Origin: Lachnospiraceae bacterium
GTDB taxonomy: Bacteria; Bacillota; Clostridia; Lachnospirales; Lachnospiraceae
DNA length: 64,000 nt
Assembly (NCBI GenBank): GCA_024691305.1
Contig: JAILNS010000025.1
Coordinates: 1 to 64,000, forward strand
Direction of reading: 5' to 3'
Under the pieces are notes generated by a model. The model was not told where the DNA came from. It worked only from the letters and a program-made list of their open reading frames with translations, and made no database searches. This document shows positions 1 through 10,300 of this stretch, piece after piece. The position numbers and the translations under genes were made by a program. The number at the start of each line of letters is the position of its first letter. Positions within the stretch are counted from its first letter, which is position 1.

Positions 1-1588
1 TGTCGGTTACGCTCGTTACGGTCTCTGTTCCGGATGCATCCACGCTCTTGGTTACCTTGTACGTGTTGGTTCCGGTTACTACTACGTCCTCGTGCCCTGC
101 CAGATGGTAGGTCACTGCCACGGTAGTGTTACCAAGAATCGCATCATAAAGATCCTTATCCTTGACCGGATCAACTGTTCCATAGACATCGCCGGTCACG
201 GTAACGGTCTCTACTCCGGCTGCATTCACGCTCTTGCTTACATGGTATGTATCTGTTCCATCTACTACTACAGCTGTCTTTCCCGTGCCTTCGCCTGTTC
301 CTTCAAGATAGAAAGTCACTGCTGCGTTTGTATTACCTAAAATTGTCTGACCAAGGATACCATTGACATCTACAGGTTTATTATTCTTATCAACGATAGT
401 TTCTGTCTCTTTGCCTGTTCCGTCTACTTTCCTCGTAACAGTATAATTGTTTTCGCCATCGACTGTTACATCTTCGGTGATATGATATGTCTTCTTAACA
501 TCAGAAGAGCCACAGGCCTGTTTTATCAGTTCAAATAAAGATCCGGAAGTGTAATCTTGCTTATCTCCATTTGCGTCAATTTTGGTGACTGTATACTGAT
601 CCTCTTTAACAGCATTTCCTTTTTCGTCGAGTACGGGTTGCCCTTGTTCGTCAACCTTGTCAGCCTTTTCGATTTTTACTTCGAAAGTATCACCCTCATT
701 TATTCCAAGGTTGTTGGCATCTAATTTGGTTGTATTGCCATTTTCATCAGTATAATTAATGAAAGTATCGGTTATTTCTATATCGGAGAGAGTTATTATG
801 GTCATTTTAGTAACATGACCGTTAGAGTCGGTTTCCGTAGCTGTATTGGTATCATTGCTCTGAGAATCTGTTCCGGCTGTGCCACCGTTCTGAGCCATTT
901 CCTGCTCAAGAGCAGCCTCAGTAGCCTCAGCCACAGCCTTATCATCGGTTGTAACTACGGTCGTGGTGGTAGTGTTATTCTCATAGTAAGGATCCGCAGT
1001 GTTATCAGGATCACTGAGAGAATCATAATATCCACTGGTCTCAGTGTAATTATTTACATTAGCAGTGATAGGGTTTCCATCAGGGCCAAGTACGGGATTG
1101 TTGTTCTGGTCGACCTGAGTTGCTTCAGCTGTGGGGCCGTTTACAACTTCCTTTGTCTGAACATCTATTTCCTGATAATAGTTAGGATCTTCTACATGAT
1201 AGTTAGTCTCTGAATACTCTACCGTAGTAGTTGAAGTAGTAGTGGGAGCATTAGGGATTGTCTCATTGTAGACTTCTGTATAAGTAGTCTGATCATATTG
1301 ACCGTAATCCTGAGTTACGGGAGCAGTACTCTGACTCGCATCCAATTCTCCATAATCTGCCGTAGTGTCATGATCGGTCAGATCGGCAGCAACCTGATCA
1401 GCATCTGTACCACTACTGGATGAACTGTTAGGATCCGGGCCGGTAGTACCGGTAGTACCGGTAGTGCCAGTCATCTCGGTAGCTTCTTCAGCCTGTACTG
1501 TCATTGTGCTTCCTGCGAATACCAGGGCTCCTGTCATCAAACAAAAGATACCTTCACGGATACATTTAGGGACGTTTTTCTGCTTCAT
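1..1588 (-). CDS. Secreted surface protein with imperfect C-terminal tandem repeats; 3' end cut by window edge
   Basis: Absent from ORF track because it runs off the window. ATG at 1588 preceded by ggagaga RBS; signal peptide MKQKNVPKCIREGIFCLMTGALVFAGSTMTVQAEE; then TGTTGTTGTTGPDPNSSSSS; open to position 2 (...KSVDASGTETVTSVTD). Confidence 0.85.
   Translation of the reverse strand, partial: MKQKNVPKCIREGIFCLMTGALVFAGSTMTVQAEEATEMTGTTGTTGTTGPDPNSSSSSGTDADQVAADLTDHDTTADYGELDASQSTAPVTQDYGQYDQTTYTEVYNETIPNAPTTTSTTTVEYSETNYHVEDPNYYQEIDVQTKEVVNGPTAEATQVDQNNNPVLGPDGNPITANVNNYTETSGYYDSLSDPDNTADPYYENNTTTTTVVTTDDKAVAEATEAALEQEMAQNGGTAGTDSQSNDTNTATETDSNGHVTKMTIITLSDIEITDTFINYTDENGNTTKLDANNLGINEGDTFEVKIEKADKVDEQGQPVLDEKGNAVKEDQYTVTKIDANGDKQDYTSGSLFELIKQACGSSDVKKTYHITEDVTVDGENNYTVTRKVDGTGKETETIVDKNNKPVDVNGILGQTILGNTNAAVTFYLEGTGEGTGKTAVVVDGTDTYHVSKSVNAAGVETVTVTGDVYGTVDPVKDKDLYDAILGNTTVAVTYHLAGHEDVVVTGTNTYKVTKSVDASGTETVTSVTD
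2..380 (-). repeat. Imperfect protein-level tandem repeat, period about 68 aa, in the surface protein
   Basis: ILGNTNAAVTFYLEGTGEGTGKTAVVVDGTDTYHVSKSVNAAGVETVTVTGDV versus ILGNTTVAVTYHLAGHEDVVVTGTNTYKVTKSVDASGTETVTSV. Confidence 0.75.
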
Positions 1589-1785
1589 GGTTTCTCTCCT
1601 TATCTGATCAATTACCGAACCAATAAATAACAATTTTCCTTTTTCGAAATGCCACTCTACTTAATCTGAATTTACGAAATTTACGAAAACGTTTAAGTAA
1701 AAGTGTGCAATATAATGTCTTCTAATTATTAAGACAAATTATAAATGGCTTAAGGTCCAAAAGTTTATATGTACTTTTAGCCAAA

Positions 1786-1842
1786 AAATTATGGTCCTGA
1801 TTGTGCAAAATATCGAACAATTTGCAAGGTGGACCATAATTT
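1786..1842. promoter_or_regulatory. Perfect 12-bp inverted repeat with 33-nt spacer upstream of the surface protein gene
   Basis: AAATTATGGTCC (1786-1797) ... GGACCATAATTT (1831-1842), with partial inner pairing TTGTGCAAA/TTTGCAA. Confidence 0.6.
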
Positions 1843-1980
1843 GTGTAAGTACCGTTTATAGTACACAATATGTGGTTTTATACCCGGTTTCCTTGCTATA
1901 TTACATTAGCATCAAAAAAGAAAGAATTACCGGGTTGTGCACGAAATGTTAAAATTAGTACACGAGTTGTAAAAAATCTT

Positions 1981-3666
1981 CTAAAGTAATGCTTTAACCT
2001 CATCATAATGGCGATATAGAGCGATATATGCACCGCAAAAATGCTGAACATCATCAATCCTGACCCTGTATCCGTCATGACGAACGAAGAATGATCCTTT
2101 ATATTTGGAAGGTTTGGAGAAATACATAACATACTCCGGATATCCGTATCCATTTAACATATGATGTGCTCTGTGCATTATTGTTTCCGCAAACCTGTGT
2201 GCGTTAAAATTCTTTAAGTAAGCGACCTCTGCTTTTTCATCAATGATCCGCTTATAGGTTTCAAAACCTGCCATGAGCATCTCAAGATAAGTATGATATG
2301 TAGTCGGCTGCTTATATATTATCTCCAGATTCAATGCGATATTCCTAAGTGCGAACTCATAATACTTTTCTTCTTTTATATATAATGTAAGTTCATTGAC
2401 CGCATACGCTACCCAGTGGTCCATATGAGAAATATAGTTTGCTTCTATGAAATGATCCACGGCCCTGCGTGCGCCTTCGAGCCAAAGTTTAGAGCCGGTC
2501 ATGCTGTGAAGTCTGCAAAGTGCAAAGGTGGCTTCACCGTCATAATAAACCGTACGGAACTGGTCCTTTATAGTCCTGGTATCTGCATTGAGCACATGCA
2601 CATAAGTCCCATCGGGATTCATCATCTTAAGTATTCCACGACCGAGTTCCTCGCACAGATGTACATACTCATCCGTCTCGTATATGCGCATATACTGGCT
2701 GAGAGTAATGATCGCAACTCCGTTTCCGCCGAGCTTTATTTCGTTTGCATTTCTTTCTATAAGATATGCTGTACCGTCATCGAAGTGTTCGATCTGACTT
2801 ATCATATACTTGATAGCAGCCTGACAGGTCTTGTAGGTCTCGGGATTTCTCTCGATCTCGGCAGAGCAGACAAGACTCCATATAGTGGATGAATGACGCA
2901 TGATGTTATATCCGGGGATCAGTTTGTCGTAGATAGGATAAAAACCGTAATCGAAGCTTCCGTCCTTGTGGAGCTGATTAGAAAGATAACGCATCGCAGT
3001 GCCGACTATATACTTGATTTCTTTAGGTGTAACCTCATCAATCATGCGTCGTCCGCAATTTAATCCTTCTATATATAAAGTATAAGTACGATCCCTGTCG
3101 TCTATGAACCAGCTTGCACAATCAAACAGGATAAGTTTACGCGGTGTCTTAAGAATGACATCGTCATCCCTTTTCATAGTGTAATCGTTGAAAGTTCTAA
3201 GATCCAAAACCTTTTGCTTATAATTAAGAAGCCTGTTTCCGTTAAGTTCCGCTTCGGTATAGGCATAAACAAATTTTTTATCTAGGGATATTCCGCGTCT
3301 GAAGAACTCATTGTATGACGAGAACATATCATTAACCGCATCCTGGGGATCGACTTCCTCGGATTTAATGACTATCTGCAGTTCGACCCATTTAGGTTCT
3401 ATATCAAACTGTTTAACACCTGACTTTGCTTTTTCACAAGTGTTCTCTATCGCCTGAGACAGGCTTGTAGCTGATGCGTGGAATACATGCGCACGATCGT
3501 GCGTATTGCAGACTGCTATGAATGCAGCGAAATATTTTCCGTCATCCGAATCAAGCATTGCAGGGGATATCTCCTGCTCATACATATCAACCGGCTTTTC
3601 GAAAAAAGCATGATCCTTAAGCGTCTTAAGCTTAGCCGAAAGTTCCTTCTCGTAACTCTTCCCCAT
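1981..3666 (-). CDS. Conserved hypothetical protein, predicted alpha/alpha-toroid (six-hairpin-like) architecture
   Basis: 561 aa from internal ATG with gggggt RBS (track start 3696 is 10 codons upstream); repeated helical segments with GSFDYGFYP, RHSSTIWSL, YYDGEATFALCRL motifs. Confidence 0.6.
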   Translation of the reverse strand: MGKSYEKELSAKLKTLKDHAFFEKPVDMYEQEISPAMLDSDDGKYFAAFIAVCNTHDRAHVFHASATSLSQAIENTCEKAKSGVKQFDIEPKWVELQIVIKSEEVDPQDAVNDMFSSYNEFFRRGISLDKKFVYAYTEAELNGNRLLNYKQKVLDLRTFNDYTMKRDDDVILKTPRKLILFDCASWFIDDRDRTYTLYIEGLNCGRRMIDEVTPKEIKYIVGTAMRYLSNQLHKDGSFDYGFYPIYDKLIPGYNIMRHSSTIWSLVCSAEIERNPETYKTCQAAIKYMISQIEHFDDGTAYLIERNANEIKLGGNGVAIITLSQYMRIYETDEYVHLCEELGRGILKMMNPDGTYVHVLNADTRTIKDQFRTVYYDGEATFALCRLHSMTGSKLWLEGARRAVDHFIEANYISHMDHWVAYAVNELTLYIKEEKYYEFALRNIALNLEIIYKQPTTYHTYLEMLMAGFETYKRIIDEKAEVAYLKNFNAHRFAETIMHRAHHMLNGYGYPEYVMYFSKPSKYKGSFFVRHDGYRVRIDDVQHFCGAYIALYRHYDEVKALL

Positions 3667-3769
3667 ATTTACCCCCAATGTATCTGATTGATACACTACT
3701 ATAGTTTACCAAATACATCGTGAGAAAACAATGGAGTATATTTGAGATATAATTCCGAGATCGTGATTC

Positions 3770-4326
3770 TTACGTCTTATCTTTTTTCCTCTTTTGGGCC
3801 GCCTCTAAAACATCTGCTATATTTCCCCGTTTCAAAAGTACCGGGTATCTGTCATCTAATTCTTTAAGTATTATGTGATTATTTATCTCCGAAGATCTTG
3901 TACCTGTATACAGTTCTTCGATATCTTCACATGAAAAAATACTGTCAAGAAGTATTCGCGCTTCTTCAGGGTGTGACAGTCGATCAAACCCTCCGTATAA
4001 GTCGTTAACAGCTTTTTCGATCATTTCTTCGGAAATATTTTCTGACCAGATAAATCCTGGTTGATCCATCCGTTTGGCAGCTTATTGTTATCTCCAACAA
4101 TATTTATTGCATCTTTCATAACGGATGATGCCATTATTATCGCGTCGATATCTGTCGTAGATGGTCTGAAACCATACTGAGTAACTATAGCAGCACCGCC
4201 CACCAAAACTATTTCAGCCGGTATTTTTCTTCCGTTTAATTTCTTGAATTCTCTGGCAAGCTGTTCCAACAGAGTATCAATATTCTCTTTTGTAAACACA
4301 ATCTTATCCATCACAAAACCTCGCAC
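3770..4326 (-). pseudogene. DUF6036-type nucleotidyltransferase toxin-like gene, apparently internally deleted and frameshifted (ORFs 4021..4326 and 3770..4069)
   Basis: First ORF has the NTase N-terminus (LVGGAAIVTQYGFRPSTTDIDAI) and ends at INQDLSGQKIFPKK; overlapping second ORF resembles the C-terminal part only. The expected middle segment is missing. Confidence 0.55.
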
Positions 4327-4865
4327 TCTACAATGTTATATTCCAGAAATTCAGGAATAGCATGACTCAGTGCTTCTTTGTATGAATCTTTTGCAAGCAG
4401 TTTGTTGGAAAGTTCCGTATCCGCCGGATATATCTTCTTTTCCAACTTATATTTTCTGATCTCATTATATTCTTCACATAACGGAAGTTCGTTGCGTTTA
4501 CTCAGATAATCCAGCATAGCAAGCATATAAAAAGATTCTGCTCTCATATCAAGCTTCCAGTAATGTTCTATTACCCCCGATTCCAGTGTATTTATGACAT
4601 AATCGATCTCACCCATTCTTTTGACAAGATGGCACTGCTCGCTTCTAAACAGTGCAAACGAATAATTTTTATCACATAGTGTCATGAATTCATCAATGCT
4701 CAGATTAAGTGCATCCGATATTTTCTTGATCACTCCGAGTGCACAATTCAATATATCGACCTTGCCATTTACAATATTGAATACCGTAGGATATGCAACC
4801 TTGGCATCATTTGCCAGTTTGTATATTGATATGCCTTTATCTTCAAGATATTTCTTTATATACAT
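4311..4865 (-). CDS. XRE-family HTH protein, putative antitoxin partner of the NTase
   Basis: N-terminal HTH (KYLEDKGISIYKLANDAKVAYPTVFNIVNGKVDI); overlaps start of the NTase ORF by 16 nt. Confidence 0.7.
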   Translation of the reverse strand: MYIKKYLEDKGISIYKLANDAKVAYPTVFNIVNGKVDILNCALGVIKKISDALNLSIDEFMTLCDKNYSFALFRSEQCHLVKRMGEIDYVINTLESGVIEHYWKLDMRAESFYMLAMLDYLSKRNELPLCEEYNEIRKYKLEKKIYPADTELSNKLLAKDSYKEALSHAIPEFLEYNIVECEVL

Positions 4866-5005
4866 ATCTTCACCGCCTTAGGCAATATTGTATACGCAAA
4901 ATTATATATACGCAAGATTATATATAAATGAGGCGAGGCCCCCGCCTAAACGAGGGCCCCGCGAGGGAAATATGGTAAACAAATGAGGGGTTGTAAGCTT
5001 CTTAT

Positions 5006-6571
5006 TTAGTTTCCGAAGGGAAACGGTATGGTGATTGAAAATCCGTTACCGGACTCATCACTTTCAAAGCCCCATCCGTTTTGTGATTCATCATCAGGTC
5101 TGCCTTCTCCGGGTCTTCCCTGATCGGAATTCTGATCATGATTATCCTGTTGGTTTTCTTCCGTTGAAGGGCTGGGGCCTAAAACTACGTCTACATCTTT
5201 GGTCACATATTCGTTACCGTCTCTGGTTGAGATCGTGATCGTAACGGTTTCTCCGATACTGTATTTATCCAGATAGTCTGTCAGTTCACTGCTTGAGGTA
5301 ACGGTTTTGCCGTTGATACCTGTGATTATATCCTCTTTTTTAAGACCTGCCTTCTCAGCACCCGAGCCTGAAGCTACGTTCGAGATGTATACTCCCTGAG
5401 GCAGACCGTATGTCTGACTGATCTCTTCTGTTACATCGACTATGTTGATCCCAAGATATCCTCTTTCTTCTTCTGCCACATCTTCTCTGGTCTCCTGGTT
5501 CATCATGCTCTCTACTTCACCGGAGATCTCGGATATCGGTATCGCATAACCCATATTCTCAACTGTGGTACCGCCGATCATCGCGGTGTTGATACCGATC
5601 AGTTCGCCCTGCATATTGAAGAGTGCACCACCGGAGTTACCGGGATTTATGGCTGCATCTGTCTGGATGTATACATTGTTGTCTGTTGCTCCGCTCGTAT
5701 CTTCTATAGTACGGTTAAGTGCGGAAACAATACCTGTCGTAACCGACTGGCCATAGCCGAGTGCATTACCTATGGCAACAACCTGCTCACCAAGCATCAG
5801 ATCATCTGAACTGCCTACCGTAGCTACTGTGATCTTGGACAGGATATCTTCCGAAAGGTCATCAGTTTCGATAGCTATAACGGCGATGTCTCTTGCTGCA
5901 TCATAGTCTTTTACGGTTGCATAAATAACTTCGTTATTGTCTATCGAACCTGCACCTTCTTCCCAACTGAAAACTACCGAAAGTGACTGGTTGCCTTCTA
6001 CTACGTGGTAGTTGGTAAGTATCAGGAGTTCTTCGTCGGTTTGTCCTATGATGACACCGCTGCCTGCTCCCTCGGTGTCCTGAGTGAATGTTCCCCACAT
6101 GCTCTGGATCTCGGTCACACCGTAGTTGGTGATCGCAACAACACTTGATAAACAGTTCTGTGCTATCTGCGCGGGAGTCATCGTATCACTAGTCGCTGTC
6201 GTCGGAAGCATGGATTCGAGTTTGGATTCCTTGTCCTCGTCTGTCTTGGTAAGCTCGATCTTGTTGTCATCCTCTTTGTCAGCAAAAAGAGAATCTGCCG
6301 TCTCTTCTGTGGCTTCTTTACCGGAACCTGAGTTTCTTGCACTTAAGTATGCATAAGATACTCCCGAACCTACAAGTAAACCGACAAGTGTAAGAGCTAT
6401 GCATCCTGCTACTATTTTGCCTGTTTTCTTTTTGGGGGGCTGGCTGTTAACCATATCCGGGCCTGCTGTGTATCCTGTATAGTCTGTATAACTTCCGCTC
6501 GGCGGAGTAACATATGCGTTCTGCTGATTCTGCTGATCGCTGTTCATCTTTCCGTATTCATTCTCATACAT
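5006..6571 (-). CDS. htrA: HtrA/DegP-like membrane-anchored S1C serine protease with PDZ domain
   Basis: N-terminal TM segment; TNYHVV, GNSGGALFN catalytic motif, C-terminal PDZ (GAEKAGLKKEDIITGING). Confidence 0.93.
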   Translation of the reverse strand: MYENEYGKMNSDQQNQQNAYVTPPSGSYTDYTGYTAGPDMVNSQPPKKKTGKIVAGCIALTLVGLLVGSGVSYAYLSARNSGSGKEATEETADSLFADKEDDNKIELTKTDEDKESKLESMLPTTATSDTMTPAQIAQNCLSSVVAITNYGVTEIQSMWGTFTQDTEGAGSGVIIGQTDEELLILTNYHVVEGNQSLSVVFSWEEGAGSIDNNEVIYATVKDYDAARDIAVIAIETDDLSEDILSKITVATVGSSDDLMLGEQVVAIGNALGYGQSVTTGIVSALNRTIEDTSGATDNNVYIQTDAAINPGNSGGALFNMQGELIGINTAMIGGTTVENMGYAIPISEISGEVESMMNQETREDVAEEERGYLGINIVDVTEEISQTYGLPQGVYISNVASGSGAEKAGLKKEDIITGINGKTVTSSSELTDYLDKYSIGETVTITISTRDGNEYVTKDVDVVLGPSPSTEENQQDNHDQNSDQGRPGEGRPDDESQNGWGFESDESGNGFSITIPFPFGN

Positions 6572-6841
6572 GATCTTTTCCTCCTCACTTACTTGGGTTC
6601 CTGTGTGGCCTGCGTTCGTGTGGCCAGTTTGCCGGGCCGCCGCGTATTTTGGTGACCACGGGGCCTGCTTTCGTAGGTTGTATCGCCGGAACCTTTCGTT
6701 TGTATGACACGAATATAAATCTTCTTTTTGATAGAATTGTGGTGTAATTGTGAAAAAAGTGTGTCCTATAAAAAATACATCGAGGATAGTATATTCAGGC
6801 TACCTCGATGTACGTTCTAAAAAAAGATTATGATTTGATGT

Positions 6842-7156
6842 TTAATTCACTGAAATAAAGGACATCTCGCTTTCTTTTCCTTGTTCCAGCATATATATCA
6901 ACCTATACGCAGGACCTGTAGGATGTGTACGGCCTAATTCCCAAGCTTCTACAGTCTTTTTAGATACCCCCATATAGTTGGCAAATACCGATTGAGTCAT
7001 TCCTGCTCTATTGCGTATAGCTTTTATTTCCTCATTAGTATATTTCTTTACAGGTGCTATCATCAAAACTTGAGTTTTAGCTTTACCTATCCCTTTTTCA
7101 TTATCAATTGCTTCCTCTAAGCCTGCTTTTAAATCTTCAAACAATGTACTATTCAT
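6842..7156 (-). CDS. HigA-like HTH antitoxin
   Basis: AIRNRAGMTQSVFANYMGVSKKTVEAWELGRTHPTGPAYRLI; overlaps upstream toxin-like ORF by 8 nt. Confidence 0.8.
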   Translation of the reverse strand: MNSTLFEDLKAGLEEAIDNEKGIGKAKTQVLMIAPVKKYTNEEIKAIRNRAGMTQSVFANYMGVSKKTVEAWELGRTHPTGPAYRLIYMLEQGKESEMSFISVN

Positions 7157-7340
7157 TATTTTTCCCTCGGTTATTCTTAACTTCTTCCTTAAGAGCCTTA
7201 ACTAGTTTCGGATCTTTTAGAAGCATTATCTGTAAAGAAAGCAGTTCATCTTCTCCCAACCCAATTTCAGCCCATCTTTTAGAGAATATTGGCACTTCGA
7301 TAAATGTTCTTATTAAACCATCAGAATATAAATCTTTCAT
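7149..7340 (-). pseudogene. Truncated HigB/RelE-like toxin (apparent in-frame internal deletion)
   Basis: Typical N-terminus (LIRTFIEVPIFSKRWAEIGLGEDELLSLQIMLLKDPK) runs straight into the usual C-terminal helix (LVKALKEEVKNNRG). Likely start MKDLYSDG at 7340. Confidence 0.6.
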
Positions 7341-7353
7341 ACTCTTATGGTAT

Positions 7354-7370
7354 ACCCTACATTGTAGGGT
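7354..7370. promoter_or_regulatory. Perfect palindrome ACCCTACA-T-TGTAGGGT, putative HigA operator
   Basis: 8-bp perfect arms directly upstream of the toxin-like start. Confidence 0.6.
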
Positions 7371-7371
7371 G

Positions 7372-10300
7372 TCAAGTCCCAACCAATGGAGCGAAATCCT
7401 CTTTTATGAGTTTCTCGCACTGCATGAGAAGGTTACGTTCCTCGAGCTCGACAAGTTCTTCCGTATCGTAGCGGTAGTTAAACTCAGGTGTGCCTTTTGC
7501 GGAGAATGACAGACGCCCCTTTCCCGCAGCAAGTACGACGGGGATGTTCTCGACCCTGATCGGAGCATCGGTTCTCATGAGGACACGGATCCTGCCTGCG
7601 CCGCCTTTGATCTCATCGATCCCAAGCTTCTTGGCCGCAGCTTTAAGAAGAGCTATACGAAGAAGATTATCCGCACACTCAGGGACTGCGCCAAATCTGT
7701 CGATCAGTTCGTCCTGCATTTCCTTATACTCCGACTGATCGCTTATCGATGCTATGCGTTTGTATATATCGAGCTTTTGCATCTCATTCATGATGTAATC
7801 ATCGGGAATGTATGCATCTATATCAAGGTCTATCTGGGTTTCAAAATCCGGCGCTACTTCTTCGCCTTTTCTTACGCGGACCGCTTCTGCCAGAAGCTTG
7901 CAGTACATGTCATAACCGACGGACTGCATATGTCCGGACTGTCTGGAGCCAAGGAGATTCCCTGCGCCCCTGATCTCTAAGTCTTTCATCGCGATACGGT
8001 ATCCGCTGCCGAAATCCGTGAATTCACGGATGGCTTCGAGGCGCTTCTCCGCCACTTCCTTGAGCATCTTATCCCTGCGGTACATAAGGAATGCGTACGA
8101 AGTCCGATTGGACCTTCCGACACGGCCCCTTAACTGGTATAGCTGCGCAAGACCGAGTTTGTCGGAGTCGTGGACTATCATCGTATTAACGTTCGGGATA
8201 TCCATTCCGGTCTCGATGATCGTGGTGGAAACCAGCACATCGATATCCCCGTTTACGAAGTCATACATGATACGCTCAAGTTCCTGCTCATGCATCTGAC
8301 CGTGAGCAAACTCTACCCTCGCCTCGGGAACGAGCTTCTGAATAAAAGCAGTTACATCCGCGATGTTTGCAACCACGTTATAGACATAGTAAACCTGTCC
8401 CCCGCGCGATACTTCGCGGACGATGGCTTCCCTTACAAGTTCTTCATTATATTCACAGACAAAAGTCTGTATGGGTCTTCTTTCTTCCGGCGGTTCCTCT
8501 AAGATACTCATATCCCTGATACCGATGAGCGACATGTGCATGGTCCTCGGGATAGGGGTAGCGGTGAGCGTAAGTACATCAACGGTCTCTTTTAGTTTCT
8601 TGATCGTCTCTTTATGTGTGACTCCGAAGCGCTGTTCCTCATCAACGATAAGAAGCCCCAGATTTTTAAATCCCACATCTTTGGATAGAACGCGGTGTGT
8701 TCCGATGACTACATCCACGGTTCCGTTCTTTAACCCTGCGATCGTCTTTTTTTGCTCGGACGCAGTCTTAAAGCGGCTAAGCAGTTCGACCGTAACGGGG
8801 AAGTCCTTCATTCTGGATGCAAAAGTATTAAAGTGCTGCTGGGCAAGGATCGTTGTGGGAACCAGATATACCACCTGCTTGCCTTCCTGTATTGCTTTAA
8901 AAGCCGCACGGATCGCGATCTCTGTCTTACCGAATCCCACGTCTCCGCAGATAAGTCTGTCCATGATCTTGTCGGATTCCATGTCGGACTTGGTCTCTTC
9001 GATCGCACGTATCTGGTCTTCGGTCTCCTCGTAGGGGAACATTTCTTCAAATTCTTTTTGCCAGATCGTATCCGGTCCGTACTTAAATCCGTGCAGGCTC
9101 TGTCGTGCTGCATATAGCGCAACAAGGTCATCCGCCACCACGTCCACAGCTTCGCGGACCTTGGCCGTGGTCTTCGCCCATTCCTTGGTACCGAGTTTGT
9201 TAAGCTTGGGTGCTTTGGCTGTTCCGGATGCGTATTTTTGGATCACATCAAGGCCGGTCGCGGGAACATAGAGATTTCCTCCGTCGCGGTAGGCGATCTT
9301 GATATAGTCTTTTACGACATTATCCACGCTGACCTGCTCGATGCCCTTGTATACTCCGAGCCCGTGAGTCTCGTGAACGACGTAATCGCCGACTTTAAGT
9401 TCCGCAAAATCACGCACTGCCTTGGACGGATCGATATTGCTTTTTTTGCGCTTCCGTTTATGGTCCGCTCCGAAAATATCGCTCTCTGATATGACCGTAA
9501 AGTGCGCGGAAGGGTATTCGAACCCCTTCCTGATGTGACCATAGAAGCACTCGACTTCTCCGGGTGCAACAGGTCTCGACGCATCCTCTGTATATAATGC
9601 GGTCAGGCCCTCGCTTCTTAAGTCCTCCGCAAGGCGTCTCGCCCTGGTCCTTGATCCTGAGACCAAAAGAACACGGTATTTCTCCTTGCGGTATTTGTGC
9701 AGGTCCTTAACCAGCGCATCGAAACTGTTATTATATGAAGAAATGCTCTTAGAGTTAGCGTCATAAGCTTCGCCGGGTTTGACGAGCGGATTCGTGCATG
9801 TGATCGAAGCAAGCATCACTACGTCTCTGTCCGCAAGGTCGGCCGCAGTGACTTCGCTTCGGATGATCAGGTCTGCCTGCCCCGGAAGGATATACCCTTT
9901 TTCCAGGCGGTGTGCCATGCTCTGGATGAACTCCTCCTCGGTCGCATGCGCATGCTCTGCGCAGTGCACGGGTTCGTCCATGAAGACTATGCTTTTTTTC
10001 GCATCGAAAAAAGATAATATCGAAGCGGTTTCATTGTTCTTATAAAAATATCCGATATAGCTCTCAAGGTTTACGGCGTCTCTGCTCATGCCAAGTTCGA
10101 TGAGCTGTTCCTTAAGTTCTTCCGCACGCTTCCTGACCCGTGCGCCTTCTTCTGTCTTAAACTCGGAGCGAAGTGCCTCGGAATACTCTTTGGCCTCCTT
10201 AACTATAAGGTCAAGGCCGTCGTGCAGCTGCTTATCATCCAGTATGATCTCGGTCGCGGGATAGATCGAAACCTTATCGGTCTTGATGATCGAGCGCTGC

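Noticed and set aside
92-1213. Plus-strand ORFs 92..340 and 815..1213
   Set aside because: Antisense to the RBS-led minus-strand surface protein frame; Cys/Ser/Ile-rich composition typical of shadow ORFs.
8423-9034. 203-aa plus-strand ORF and several others inside 7490-11129
   Set aside because: All antisense or alternate-frame to mfd/pth.
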